Of a stretch of 64,000 nucleotides of DNA, positions 34,193-43,955 are shown piece by piece. The first letter of the stretch is position 1. Each line of letters starts with the position of its first letter. The position numbers and the translations under genes were made by a program. A model generated the notes under the pieces. It had not been told where the DNA came from. It did not search any database and was given only the letters and a program-made list of their open reading frames with translations. Source of the stretch: Lysinibacillus alkalisoli (lineage in GTDB: Bacteria; Bacillota; Bacilli; Bacillales_A; Planococcaceae); assembly GCF_014643595.1 (NCBI RefSeq), contig NZ_BMJT01000001.1, forward strand, positions 62,001 through 126,000, given 5' to 3'.

Positions 34193-34935
34193 AAATTGTG
34201 CTATGTGAAGATCATGAACAACAACGATTAACACTTGAGAGCATTATTCAAAACTATATATTATTTCATCTCCCTTATGCGCAAATTGTATTATCTACTA
34301 GCACACCTGAAGATGTACTCACTTTTAATAAAGTAGCACAAGCCGATGTGTATATCTTAGATATTGATTTGCAACATGAGATAGATGGTATAACATTAGC
34401 CAAACAGATTAAAAATGCAAATGTATTAGCTGTCATTATTTTTATAACGAGCCATGCAAATCGTTGGCGTGATACTTTTATTTATAAAGTCCAGGCGTTA
34501 GATTTTGTTATTAAATCAAGCGCAAATCAAGAAGCCCAAGTGCAACAAGCTTTACAGGCAGCAGCACAATATTATCAACAATTAGGTAAGCATGCTTCAC
34601 AAGCACAAGTTTTACAACTGACAATAGGAGATAGTATAAAAAATATAGCCCTTCGTGATGTGTATAGTATAGAGGCAGCAGCACAACCACATAAATTAAT
34701 TTTATGTGCGCGTCATGGTTATTATGAGTGGTATGGTAAATTATCAGACTATGAAAATATTGTACCCTATTTCATAAGATGTCATCGGAGTTGCATGGTT
34801 AATTTGCACTTTGTCAGTGTGATAGACCGTAAAAAACGTACATTATTATTAGATAATGGCATTGAATTACCAGTAGCGATTCGTAAAATGAAAGCGATTA
34901 TTCAACAGTGGCAAACAATAGTATCCAAATTGTAA
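34189..34935 (+). CDS. AgrA/LytTR-type response regulator
   Basis: 248 residues: receiver with LCEDHEQQR and YILDIDLQHEIDG (phospho-acceptor Asp near residue 59), then a LytTR DNA-binding domain (DVYSIEAAAQPHKLI, FIRCHRSCMVNLHFVSVIDR, and GIELPVAIRKMKAI). It overlaps the kinase stop by four bases (ATGA), so they form one two-component pair. LytTR regulators usually bind direct repeats upstream of virulence, bacteriocin or ion-transport genes; I found no clear target here. It ends before a bidirectional terminator. Confidence 0.9.
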   Translation: MKIVLCEDHEQQRLTLESIIQNYILFHLPYAQIVLSTSTPEDVLTFNKVAQADVYILDIDLQHEIDGITLAKQIKNANVLAVIIFITSHANRWRDTFIYKVQALDFVIKSSANQEAQVQQALQAAAQYYQQLGKHASQAQVLQLTIGDSIKNIALRDVYSIEAAAQPHKLILCARHGYYEWYGKLSDYENIVPYFIRCHRSCMVNLHFVSVIDRKKRTLLLDNGIELPVAIRKMKAIIQQWQTIVSKL

Positions 34936-35026
34936 TGTAATATGCTTTAGAAAAAACGTATTATTCATGATATGGTAGGGCCGAGTAGTATAAGTATGTT
35001 ATGAGCGCGCGAAGCTATAAAAATGT

Positions 35027-35070
35027 AAAGTGGCAAAGGGAGCATTTATGTTTCCCTTTGCCACTTTTTT
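35027..35070. terminator. bidirectional terminator between the LytTR regulator and pyc
   Basis: AAAGTGGCAAAGGGA / TCCCTTTGCCACTTT stem with T-run; same stem family as at 25.97 and 31.25 kb. Confidence 0.9.
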
Positions 35071-35096
35071 ATGATGTGCTATTGTACGAAATAAGA

Positions 35097-38000
35097 TTAT
35101 TCAAATTCAATGAGTAAATCACCGGTTTGAATACTGTCACCAGACTGTACATAAATTTGTTTAATGACACCTGCGCGAGGTGCTTGAATCGTCGTTTCCA
35201 TCTTCATAGCTTCTGTAATAATGAGATGGTCGCCTTGCTTCACTGATTCACCAACATCCACAAGAACATTCAAGATAGCGCCAGGCATTGTAGCACCAAT
35301 ATGGTTATGGTTTTTAGCATCTGCTTTTGCTGCTTGCTTAACAGTCGTTTGAACGTTTTTATCTTTAACACGAACTGTACGTGTTTGCCCATTAAATTCA
35401 AAAGTAATGTTGCGCATGCCATCAGCGGCTGCCTCACCAATAGCAATCAATTTAATGATTAACGTTTTTCCTTTTTCAATTTCTACACTAATTTCTTCGT
35501 CTACTGTCATACCATGTAAAAATGTAGGTGTATCTAATGATGAAATATCACCAAATAGGCTTTGTGTTTGGCAATATTCCAAAAATACTTTTGGATATAA
35601 GGCATAGGCAAGTAAATCCTGCTCTGTAGGCTCGCGTAATATTTCTTCTTGTAATTCTACTTTAAGTGCATCAAAGTCTACTGTTGGAATTAGCTCACCA
35701 GGACGTACTGTAATGGGTGCTTTGCCTTTTAAGATAATCTTTTGTAGCTCTTGTGGGAACCCGCCCACAGGTTGACCTAGATAGCCAGAGAATAATTCAA
35801 CAACAGAGTCAGGGAAGTCAATTGCCATGCCTCTTTCAAATATGGCTTGTTCATCTAAATCATTTTGCACCATAAATAATGCCATATCACCAACGACTTT
35901 GGATGAAGGAGTTACTTTAATAATATCGCCAAATAAGAGATTGACTCGCGCATACATATCTTTTACTTCGTTCCAACGTTCACCTAAACCCACACCCTTG
36001 GCTTGTTGACGTAAATTACTAAATTGGCCACCAGGCATTTCATGTTGGTATACTTCTGTGTTGGATGCCTTAAGTCCACTTTCAAAATCGCTATAGTATT
36101 TGCGCACATCCTCCCAATAAGATGACAGGTCTTCCATAGCATTGATAGCTACCTCAGGTTGGCGGTCATGGCCTTCCATAGCGTAATATAATGTTTGCAT
36201 ATTAGGTTGAGAAGTGAGACCTGATAAAGCACCTATCGCTGTATCTACAATGTCAACGCCAGCCTCAATGGCTTTCGCATACATATAAATGCCATTGCCA
36301 CTTGTATCATGGGAATGTAAGTGGATAGGGATGTCTACAGTAGCTTTTAACTCACTTACTAAACGCTCCACAGCATTTGGCTTTAATAGTCCAGCCATAT
36401 CTTTAATCGCTAAGATATGAGCACCAGCGTCTTCAAGTTGCTTAGCCATCTTTTTATAATAATCAATTGTATATTTCGCACGTGATGGATCGTTTAAATC
36501 ACCTGTGTAACAAATTGCAGCTTCTACAATTTTATCCGTTTGACGAGCAGCATTAATGGCTACTTGCATACCTTCAATCCAGTTTAAACTATCAAAAATA
36601 CGGAAAACATCTACCCCAGCGTTGGCAGCTTCTTTAACAAAGCGCTCAATCACATTATCCGCATAATTTTTATAGCCAACAGCGTTTGAAGCACGTAATA
36701 ACATTTGGAATAATGTGTTTGGTGCAAGTTGACGCATCGTTTCTAAACGTTTCCAAGGGTCTTCCTTTAAATAGCGATAAGCGACATCAAATGTGGCACC
36801 ACCCCATACTTCCATCGAAAATAAATGAGGTAATAAATCTGCTGTTTCTTTTGTGATTGTAAGCAAATCTTTAGAGCGAATACGTGTTGCTAATAGCGAT
36901 TGGTGAGCATCTCTAAATGTAGTGTCAGTTATTAATGTTTTCGGTTGGTCTTTTACCCAACGGCTTACAGCAGCAGGCCCATGTTGGTCTAATATTGTTT
37001 TAGCAGTAACCATTTCTGTTGGTGTTTCACTTTTTGGTACGATTAATTTATCAAATACTGGTTTTTGGCGTGTTTCAACATCAGGAAAACCATTAACAGT
37101 TACATTAGCAATGTATGATAACATTTTTGTCCCGCGGTCACGACGTTCAGGGAAGGCGAATAAGCCAGGTGTAATATCAATGAATGAAGTATTATAATCG
37201 CCATTTAAAAAGTTAGGGTGATTAACAACGTTCTCTAAAAAAGGAATGTTTGTTTTAATCCCTCTAATACGAAACTCACGTAAATTACGCGCCATTTTAG
37301 AAGCTGCTTTTTCAAATGTCATGGCATGTGTAGACAATTTTACGAGTAAAGAATCATAAAATGGTGTGATTACAGCACCTTGGAAAGCATTACCTACATC
37401 TAAACGAACCCCAAAACCACCGCCTGAACGATACGCACTAATACGTCCTGTATCTGGCATAAAGTGATTTAATGGGTCTTCTGTTGTAATGCGTGATTGA
37501 ATGGCAAAGCCATGTGTGGAAATATCTTCTTGTTGTGGAATACTAAGCTCACTGCCATGTAGTTCATAACCTTCGGCGATTAAAATTTGCGATTGCACAA
37601 TATCAATGCCTGTTACCATTTCGGTAATGGTGTGTTCTACTTGAATACGAGGGTTTACCTCAATAAAGAAAAATTCATTCTGAGATACTAAAAACTCCAC
37701 TGTACCAGCATTCACATAGTTAATATTATTGCCTAATTTTACAGCGGCCTCACAAATCTGTTTACGCAATTCAATAGATAACCCAACAGAAGGTGCTACT
37801 TCTACAACTTTTTGGTGACGACGTTGTACAGAGCAGTCTCGCTCAAAAAGGTGCACGAGGTTGCCATGTTGGTCAGCTAAAATTTGGACTTCAATATGTT
37901 TAGGCTGATGCACAAAACGTTCTACATAAACTTCATCATTGCCAAATGCTGCCTTTGCCTCGGATTTTGCTCTTTGGTAAGCATCAGCTAATTCACTTGC

Positions 38001-38531
38001 TTCTTGTACAATCCGCATCCCTCTACCGCCACCACCTAGTGATGCTTTAATAATAATAGGGTAGCCATATGTATTAGCAAATGCTTCTACATCATGTAAT
38101 GAGGTCACAGGGCCATCACTACCAGGTATGACAGGGATCCCTGCTAATTTTGCTTGTTCTTTCGCTTTAACTTTGTCACCAAACATGTCGAGGTGTTTCG
38201 TAGCAGGTCCAATAAAAATAATATCGGACTCTTCACAAAGTTCTGCGAATGCGATATTTTCTGACAAAAAACCATACCCAGGATGTATAGCATCCGCTCC
38301 GCTTAGTTTCGCGATACGAATAATATCCTCCATAGCTAAATAGGCATCAATCGGTGCTAACCCTTCGCCTACTAGGTACGATTCGTCAGCTTTATTACGA
38401 TGATAAGATGTGCTATCTTCTTTTGAATAAATAGCGACCGTTTGTATACCAAGCTCGTTACAAGCTCGGAAAATACGAATGGCAATTTCCCCTCTGTTTG
38501 CTACAAGAATCTTTTTAATGCGCTTAGTCAT
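35097..38531 (-). CDS. pyc: pyruvate carboxylase
   Basis: About 1144 residues, the normal length (B. subtilis PycA about 1148). Order: biotin carboxylase (residues 1-450; KASLGGGGRGMR ATP-grasp loop, ERDCSVQRRHQKVVE, EVNPRIQVEHT), carboxyltransferase (about 530-800; FRDAHQSLLATR, the metal-binding HLHSHDTSG), the allosteric/tetramerisation region, and a C-terminal biotinyl domain with EAMKMET (biotinyl-Lys about 35 residues from the end). It makes oxaloacetate from pyruvate, replenishing the TCA cycle. Two adjacent ATGs are possible (38534, 38531); AAGGGG favours the second. Monocistronic. Confidence 0.96.
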   Translation of the reverse strand: MTKRIKKILVANRGEIAIRIFRACNELGIQTVAIYSKEDSTSYHRNKADESYLVGEGLAPIDAYLAMEDIIRIAKLSGADAIHPGYGFLSENIAFAELCEESDIIFIGPATKHLDMFGDKVKAKEQAKLAGIPVIPGSDGPVTSLHDVEAFANTYGYPIIIKASLGGGGRGMRIVQEASELADAYQRAKSEAKAAFGNDEVYVERFVHQPKHIEVQILADQHGNLVHLFERDCSVQRRHQKVVEVAPSVGLSIELRKQICEAAVKLGNNINYVNAGTVEFLVSQNEFFFIEVNPRIQVEHTITEMVTGIDIVQSQILIAEGYELHGSELSIPQQEDISTHGFAIQSRITTEDPLNHFMPDTGRISAYRSGGGFGVRLDVGNAFQGAVITPFYDSLLVKLSTHAMTFEKAASKMARNLREFRIRGIKTNIPFLENVVNHPNFLNGDYNTSFIDITPGLFAFPERRDRGTKMLSYIANVTVNGFPDVETRQKPVFDKLIVPKSETPTEMVTAKTILDQHGPAAVSRWVKDQPKTLITDTTFRDAHQSLLATRIRSKDLLTITKETADLLPHLFSMEVWGGATFDVAYRYLKEDPWKRLETMRQLAPNTLFQMLLRASNAVGYKNYADNVIERFVKEAANAGVDVFRIFDSLNWIEGMQVAINAARQTDKIVEAAICYTGDLNDPSRAKYTIDYYKKMAKQLEDAGAHILAIKDMAGLLKPNAVERLVSELKATVDIPIHLHSHDTSGNGIYMYAKAIEAGVDIVDTAIGALSGLTSQPNMQTLYYAMEGHDRQPEVAINAMEDLSSYWEDVRKYYSDFESGLKASNTEVYQHEMPGGQFSNLRQQAKGVGLGERWNEVKDMYARVNLLFGDIIKVTPSSKVVGDMALFMVQNDLDEQAIFERGMAIDFPDSVVELFSGYLGQPVGGFPQELQKIILKGKAPITVRPGELIPTVDFDALKVELQEEILREPTEQDLLAYALYPKVFLEYCQTQSLFGDISSLDTPTFLHGMTVDEEISVEIEKGKTLIIKLIAIGEAAADGMRNITFEFNGQTRTVRVKDKNVQTTVKQAAKADAKNHNHIGATMPGAILNVLVDVGESVKQGDHLIITEAMKMETTIQAPRAGVIKQIYVQSGDSIQTGDLLIEFE

Positions 38532-38713
38532 CATCACAACCCCTTTGTAAGTGTATCGAAATAAGCTTTGTTTCTTGCAAAATATCATTGCTCATGTACA
38601 TTTTCCCATTTTGCAATGAGTACTTTAAAGTTATCAAAGGCACTAAACTATTTCAACCTGAATTCTATCAAATAGTTGGACTTTAAATCTGTTATATTAA
38701 AAGTACATCAATT

Positions 38714-38736
38714 TTGTTATACTTTGTATATAACAA
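38714..38736. promoter_or_regulatory. operator-like inverted repeat before the yxlEFG-like operon
   Basis: TTGTTATA-N7-TATAACAA is a perfect 8-bp-arm palindrome ending two bases before the AAGGAG of the first gene. A repressor bound here would block both the TATACT -10-like hexamer at its left side and translation. Confidence 0.45.
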
Positions 38737-38752
38737 AAAGGAGATGATTGAG

Positions 38753-38956
38753 ATGGAAGAAGTATGGCAAAGTATTCCTTGGAAATTAATATTGCCGCTT
38801 ATTGTTATACAACTATTACTAATGGGAATAGCACTTATTGATATTAAACGCTCACATGAGGTTAATGGACCTAAGTTAGTATGGGTGTTAATTGTCCTTT
38901 TTATCAGTATGTTAGGCCCTGTTCTATATTTTATTTTAGGGAGAAGACAATCATGA
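38753..38956 (+). CDS. PLDc_N-domain small membrane protein (YxlE-like)
   Basis: 67 residues with two membrane helices and the PLDc_N pattern: LIVIQLLLMGIALIDI, then R, N, G, and a second helix ending GPVLYFILGRRQS. B. subtilis YxlE, the same size and type, is encoded just before the ABC genes yxlF and yxlG and modulates sigma-Y; here the two following genes also match YxlF and YxlG, but no sigY is in the window. The ATG at 38753 is nine bases after AAGGAG; two earlier in-frame ATGs are badly placed. Its stop overlaps the next ATG (ATGA). Confidence 0.8.
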   Translation: MEEVWQSIPWKLILPLIVIQLLLMGIALIDIKRSHEVNGPKLVWVLIVLFISMLGPVLYFILGRRQS

Positions 38957-39807
38957 TAAAAGTAGAAAATTTAACCAAACACTATGGTCATCATATAGCA
39001 GTCCAAAATGTAAGTTTTACGCTTGAAAAAAATACGAAAACAGCTTTAATCGGTCCAAATGGAGCAGGAAAAACTACGATATTATCTATGTTGACACAGT
39101 TGACAACTGCTACATCAGGCCGTTGTTGGTTACCACCCCCTAAAGAAATCGGGTTTTTGCCACAGTACCCTAAGTTTTATTCATGGCTAAATGCTGAAGA
39201 ATATTTAATGATGGTAGCTCAATTGAGTGGATTAACAAAAAAACAGGCTATTTTAGCAAGTGCTAAAGTAATTGAAGTTGTCGATTTGATAAAAGATAGC
39301 AAAAGAAAGATTGAAGGTTATTCAGGAGGTATGAAACAGCGGCTAGGGATTGCTCAAGCACTCATTCACCAACCGACATTATTATTGTTAGATGAGCCTG
39401 TTTCGGCATTAGATCCAATTGGACGACGTGATGTAATGAATATTATTCATAATTTACAAGATACGACAGTATTATATGCCACACATATTTTACATGACGC
39501 AGAACAAGTAACAGATAATGTACTTTTTATTCAAGATGGTCAAATTAAAGAGCAAGGTAGTTTACAAGAAGTCAAACAAAAATATGGTGGTAAACAATTA
39601 GAAGTTGTTTTTTATACCGTTCAAGATGCTATGCAGTTTGCTGCACAGATGCCAAGTAAAGTAGAAGGTGAGCGTGTGTTATTAAGTGCTACTCGCTATA
39701 CGATGCATCAATTGTTAGCTATTGCTGCACCGCATAGTGAAAAAATTAAAAGATTAGGCTGGAAGGAACCTTCGTTAGAAGATATTTTTTTGGAGGTGGG
39801 AAAATGA
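38953..39807 (+). CDS. ABC transporter ATP-binding protein (YxlF-like)
   Basis: 284-residue ATPase of the ABC-2/drug-export type. Walker A GPNGAGKTT near residue 40, signature YSGGMKQRLGIAQAL, Walker B LLLLDEPVSALDPIG, H-loop ATHILHD, and a C-terminal extension of about 80 residues that ends SLEDIFLEVGK, typical of this exporter group. ATG 38953 overlaps the upstream stop, which fixes the start; the frame reads open 24 codons earlier. It should work with the permease encoded next. Substrate unknown. Confidence 0.88.
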   Translation: MIKVENLTKHYGHHIAVQNVSFTLEKNTKTALIGPNGAGKTTILSMLTQLTTATSGRCWLPPPKEIGFLPQYPKFYSWLNAEEYLMMVAQLSGLTKKQAILASAKVIEVVDLIKDSKRKIEGYSGGMKQRLGIAQALIHQPTLLLLDEPVSALDPIGRRDVMNIIHNLQDTTVLYATHILHDAEQVTDNVLFIQDGQIKEQGSLQEVKQKYGGKQLEVVFYTVQDAMQFAAQMPSKVEGERVLLSATRYTMHQLLAIAAPHSEKIKRLGWKEPSLEDIFLEVGK

Positions 39808-40589
39808 ATCAACCTGTATGGTTACTTATGCAAAAAGAGTATCGTGAAATATGGCGTAGTTATCGGTTAATTTGGTTACCTTTAGTCTTTATTTTATTGG
39901 GAATTATGGATCCACTCACTACCTATTATATGAAAGATATTTTACAGGCAGTCGGTAATATACCCGAAGGCATGGCTTTAACATTTCCAAAATTAAGCCC
40001 ATTAGAGGTGTTAAGTGCTACTATTTCACAGTTCCAAACGATAGGGATTGTCATTGTAATTGTACTTACGGCTATGATGATTAGTAAAGAACGCGAACAA
40101 GGTGCAGTCGCCCTTCTCTATATTAGACCGATCCCTGTTGCTTCATTTATATGGAGTAAGCTGTGTAGCATGTTGACGCTTGTATTAATTAGTGTATGTG
40201 TTGGTATGTTAGCAAGCACTTATTATATTACTCTTTTATATGGTGCCATAACGATACGCGAGTTGAGTATTGCGTTTAGTCTATATAGTATATGGCTTTT
40301 ATTTGTGATTAGTTTTGCTCTTTTATGCAGCGCATGGTGTAAAAATGCTTTATCTATTGCATTAAGCGTACTTGTTTTATATGGGGGCATTATTGTAGAT
40401 GCAATACTTGGTCAATACTGGACAATCTCACCATGGAAATTGCCACATTATGCAGTCGGTGTGTCCATGCATAGTGTGGAGCTACAAGATGTTTGGTTGA
40501 GTATTATCAGTAGTGTAATGAGCAGTGTCATTTTCATTGTCGTAGCTATGATAGCGATGAAGCATAAAAAGGATACTGTGACAATTTAA
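39804..40589 (+). CDS. ABC-2 type permease (YxlG-like)
   Basis: 261 residues with six membrane helices and an ABC-2 layout: N-terminal LMQKEYREIWRSYR amphipathic segment, a long extracellular loop after the first helix (KLSPLEVLSATISQF), then MMISKEREQGAVALLYIRPI before the second pair of helices, as in this exporter family. The ATG overlaps the ATPase stop by four bases. It is the last gene of the yxlEFG-like operon. Confidence 0.88.
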   Translation: MNQPVWLLMQKEYREIWRSYRLIWLPLVFILLGIMDPLTTYYMKDILQAVGNIPEGMALTFPKLSPLEVLSATISQFQTIGIVIVIVLTAMMISKEREQGAVALLYIRPIPVASFIWSKLCSMLTLVLISVCVGMLASTYYITLLYGAITIRELSIAFSLYSIWLLFVISFALLCSAWCKNALSIALSVLVLYGGIIVDAILGQYWTISPWKLPHYAVGVSMHSVELQDVWLSIISSVMSSVIFIVVAMIAMKHKKDTVTI

Positions 40590-40672
40590 CGCTTTAATCT
40601 ATTCCATCACTCAATGAAAAAGTAAACTATGGTAAAATAAATAAGAGAAAAATGAATAAGGGAGATGGGATT

Positions 40673-42376
40673 GTGCAAAAACAAAGTAAATGGTTAAAAG
40701 CAAGTATGGCCGTTATGCTAGGTGTAACAATTTTAGCACCTACTTCAGCTATGGCTACAGAAAAAGTAACAGAAAAAGTAGAGCAAGCTAAAGAGGCAGT
40801 ATTTTCTGTAAATATGAAAGTTACAAATGCTAGTGGTACTACAGTAGCTGAGGGGCCGATTGACGTTGCAGAAGGTGCAACAGCACTAGATGCTTTTAAG
40901 CAATTTGTGGAGAAGAATGACGTAACCTATTCCGTAGTAGAATCAGATTATGGTCCCTTTTTAGATATGGTAGCAGATGATCAAACAGGCAAATTTAATG
41001 GCTGGGATGGTTGGAGTTATAGCATTAATGATGCGGAGCCACAAGTTGGTATTGGTAGTTATGAAGTACAAGCGGATGACCAATTGCATGTCTATTATTC
41101 GCGCTGGGCAGCTGTAACTGCTGCGGACATCGTTGATATGGGTGCTGTAAACCCGTCCATAACATTAGACTTAGTTGGGGACGAGTTTGCTGAAGTGCTC
41201 GCACAAGACCAGTTTACGATTACAGGGCAAGACATCACAGTAAAGGCGGTAGAAAGAGTTAGTAACCAACAAGTGAAATTACAATTAGCAGGTGAAGTAA
41301 CTAAGTTAGGTGCTTTAACAGTAGCTATGGATAATGATGTGTTTATTGGCACACCAAGAGACCCTGTGACAACAACGATCAACGTTGTAAATACACCGAA
41401 ATTTGCGATTAAAGACGGTGTAGCAACAGCTACTGTAAATTCATCAGAGGCAGTCTTGCATACAAATATTGAAAAGAAAATTTTAGAGGACCTTATTGAT
41501 AAAGTAGATACCATTGTAATTAAAAGTGACTTATCAACTGTGACAATACCAACGGCCTTATTCACAGAAGATTCTTTGAAGCAAGATTTTTCAGCGGTCA
41601 TGGTTAATGTCACGCATCAAGACGAAAAAGTAACATATGCCATCAACTTAGTGGGAGCAGATGGTAATGCCATCGCCTTACCTATTACATCTGCCTATTC
41701 AAGTTTCACTTTTATGAGTAAAGATGGTGCAGTTGCTTACACAGATGATAAATTAAACGCAACACCATATCATGTTAAAGGGAATACAGTCACAGTATTC
41801 ACTAAAGAAAATAAAACAGTTATGCCTATTGCGAAATCGGTTGAATTAAAAGATATTGCTAAGCTTCCTAACCGTGAACGCATTCAATTTTTAGCAAATC
41901 GCCATATTATTAAAGGTTCGCAAGGTAATTTTATGCCTGCTAATAAAGTCACAAGAGGGCAATATGCGGCCATGGTAGCTCGTTCATTAGGTTTAGTACC
42001 TACAAAAGAAACAACGTTAAAAGATATTGAAGGTTTAGCATTTGAAGATGCGATTCAAGCGCTTTATGAAGCAGGTATTACAACGGGTGATACTAATGGT
42101 AATTACCGACCAGGCGGTACAATTTCACGTGAACATGCCGCAGTATTTACAGCACGTATTTTACGCTATGCAGGTGTGGAAGAAACAACAGAGAAGTTAG
42201 GATTTACTGACGTAAAAGCAATCAATGCAGATTATGTAGATGATATTGCTTTTGTTAAATCACAAGGGATTATGAATGGTTATTTGAATGGTAACTTTGG
42301 TCCTAAAGATCAATTAACGCGTTCACAATTAGCAGAAATTTTGTATAAAACGTTAGAAACAATCGATTTTAAATAA
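40673..42376 (+). CDS. SLH-anchored surface protein with a DUF4430 (transcobalamin-like) domain
   Basis: 567 residues. A signal peptide of about 28 residues ends in TSAMA. A DUF4430 domain spans about residues 40-135: VTNASGTTVAEG, an A-L-D-A-F-K helix, and the typical WDGWSYSIND and YEVQADDQLHVYYSRW strands. A middle region of about 230 residues is unassigned, and three SLH motifs follow at the C-terminus (for example NFMPANKVTRGQYAAMV and NYRPGGTISREHAAVF), anchoring it to cell-wall polymers. DUF4430 resembles the C-terminal domain of intrinsic factor/transcobalamin. GTG 40673 is eight bases after AAGGGAG; an ATG seven codons upstream has a poorer site. First gene of a six-gene block with an ECF transporter. 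Confidence 0.85.
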   Translation: MQKQSKWLKASMAVMLGVTILAPTSAMATEKVTEKVEQAKEAVFSVNMKVTNASGTTVAEGPIDVAEGATALDAFKQFVEKNDVTYSVVESDYGPFLDMVADDQTGKFNGWDGWSYSINDAEPQVGIGSYEVQADDQLHVYYSRWAAVTAADIVDMGAVNPSITLDLVGDEFAEVLAQDQFTITGQDITVKAVERVSNQQVKLQLAGEVTKLGALTVAMDNDVFIGTPRDPVTTTINVVNTPKFAIKDGVATATVNSSEAVLHTNIEKKILEDLIDKVDTIVIKSDLSTVTIPTALFTEDSLKQDFSAVMVNVTHQDEKVTYAINLVGADGNAIALPITSAYSSFTFMSKDGAVAYTDDKLNATPYHVKGNTVTVFTKENKTVMPIAKSVELKDIAKLPNRERIQFLANRHIIKGSQGNFMPANKVTRGQYAAMVARSLGLVPTKETTLKDIEGLAFEDAIQALYEAGITTGDTNGNYRPGGTISREHAAVFTARILRYAGVEETTEKLGFTDVKAINADYVDDIAFVKSQGIMNGYLNGNFGPKDQLTRSQLAEILYKTLETIDFK

Positions 42377-42396
42377 TCAAGCAGTGCTAACTAAGG

Positions 42397-42435
42397 GACG
42401 TCAACAAGGTAAGCTCTTGTTAGGCGTCTTATTTT
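42397..42435 (+). terminator. hairpin between the two SLH protein genes
   Basis: GACGTCAACAAG / CTTGTTAGGCGTC stem-loop followed by TTATTTTATT; probably a partial terminator that reduces read-through to the downstream genes. Confidence 0.6.
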
Positions 42436-42457
42436 ATTATAGAAAGAGGGACATACA

Positions 42458-43942
42458 ATGAAAAAATGGCTAGGCGCATTAACACTTGGCTTAACAGTTG
42501 CAGTAGCACCAGTAGCATCAGCATCAACAATTGATATTACACAAGAGTATAACAAAACAGGACAATATATTATTCAATCCATGCCAGAAGCTAAGTATGG
42601 CAGTGAGTGGTATGTATTAGGTTTAGCACGTGGTGATTATGCTGTTCCAACAGGGTATTTCCAAAAGTATTATCAAGATATTGAGCGAGTAGTAGCGGAG
42701 AAGAAAGGTATTTTAAATCCTCGCAATCCTATTGACAATGCCAAAATGGCTTTGGTCGTATCTGCAATTGCTAAAGATCCAACGAATGTAGCAGGTTATA
42801 ATCTCTTAGCCCCTTTAAAAGATTATGCGGCAGTGACAAAAACAGGTGTTATGGGGGCCATTTATGCTTTATTAGCTGTTAATGCTAAAGATTTAACATT
42901 CCCGACAGGTGGTACGAATAGCGAACAACGTATGATTGAAGCTATTTTAAATAAACAAACAGCAGATGGTGGCTTTAATTTAACGACTGCGGGTGGTAAA
43001 GGTGATGTAGATATTACAGCAATGGCATTGCAAGCTTTAGCACCATACAGTAATGATGAGACCGTAGCGCCAGCCATTGCAAAAGCACAGCAATTTATTA
43101 AAGGAAAAAAATTAGCAGATGGCGCATTTCCAGACTACTTTGGCAATCCAACGTCAGAGAGTGCTTCGCAAGTAGTTACTATGTTGGGCGAGTATGGTAT
43201 CAACCCACAAACAGATAGTGAATTTAGCGATGTATTAACGAGTTTATTGACGTATCGTGCAACAGATGGTGGTTTTAAACATGTCATGATGGAAAAGGGA
43301 GCTAATGGTATGGCGACATCTCAAGCTAATTATGCATTAGCTGCTATGAAGCGTGTCAATGATAACAAAACATCCTTATATGATATGTCAGATACAGCTT
43401 ATCAATTTATTGATTTATTTGGTCATTGGGTACATCCATATGCTATGGAAAGTAAAGAAAAGGGAATCATCGGCGGTTATGCAGATGGTACGTTTCGTGC
43501 TGGGAAGAATTTAACACGTGCTCAAGCCGCATCCATTTTAACACGAATGTTAGATTTGAAGCCTACAAGCGCGACCGCATTCCCAGATATATCACATTTG
43601 GATAAAAAAACACAGCAAGAAATAATAGCAGCGGCAGACGCTGGTATTATTAAAGGAGACTTACAAGGTAATTTCAATCCAGGTAAAAACATCACACGTG
43701 CTCAATTATCTGTTATGTTACACCGCACATATCATGAACAAAAACAGCCTTATCAGCCAAGTGAGTTAGCTCCTTTAAAGGATATTTCACAACTCGATCG
43801 TGAAAAACAAGAAGCGATTACTATGGTGTATGATTTTGGAATTGCACAGGGCGTGAATGGTATGTTCTCGCCAGCTAATCCAACAACACGTGGTCAAGCC
43901 GCTAAAATGTTTAGCCTTTTTGATGAACAATTGCAAAACTGA
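42458..43942 (+). CDS. SLH-anchored alpha/alpha-barrel protein (prenyltransferase-like / intrinsic-factor-like)
   Basis: 494 residues: signal peptide ending PVASA, an alpha/alpha-barrel region of about residues 25-310 with repeated G-rich turns (ADGGFNLTTAGGKGDVDITA, KLADGAFPDYFGNP, TDGGFKHVM), then three SLH motifs (YADGTFRAGKNLTRAQAA, NFNPGKNITRAQLS, MFSPANPTTRGQAAK). The same barrel makes up the N-terminal domain of intrinsic factor and transcobalamin, and of terpene cyclases; the cyclase aspartate motifs are not apparent. Flanked by two DUF4430 proteins and followed by an ECF transporter, so a ligand-capture role is more likely than an enzyme. Binding of cobalamin is inferred only. Confidence 0.82.
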   Translation: MKKWLGALTLGLTVAVAPVASASTIDITQEYNKTGQYIIQSMPEAKYGSEWYVLGLARGDYAVPTGYFQKYYQDIERVVAEKKGILNPRNPIDNAKMALVVSAIAKDPTNVAGYNLLAPLKDYAAVTKTGVMGAIYALLAVNAKDLTFPTGGTNSEQRMIEAILNKQTADGGFNLTTAGGKGDVDITAMALQALAPYSNDETVAPAIAKAQQFIKGKKLADGAFPDYFGNPTSESASQVVTMLGEYGINPQTDSEFSDVLTSLLTYRATDGGFKHVMMEKGANGMATSQANYALAAMKRVNDNKTSLYDMSDTAYQFIDLFGHWVHPYAMESKEKGIIGGYADGTFRAGKNLTRAQAASILTRMLDLKPTSATAFPDISHLDKKTQQEIIAAADAGIIKGDLQGNFNPGKNITRAQLSVMLHRTYHEQKQPYQPSELAPLKDISQLDREKQEAITMVYDFGIAQGVNGMFSPANPTTRGQAAKMFSLFDEQLQN

Positions 43943-43955
43943 GGTGAGTAAGTAA

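Noticed and set aside
41095-41613. 172-codon minus-strand open frame inside the DUF4430-SLH gene
   Set aside because: Serine/threonine-rich complement of the coding strand without a start signal.
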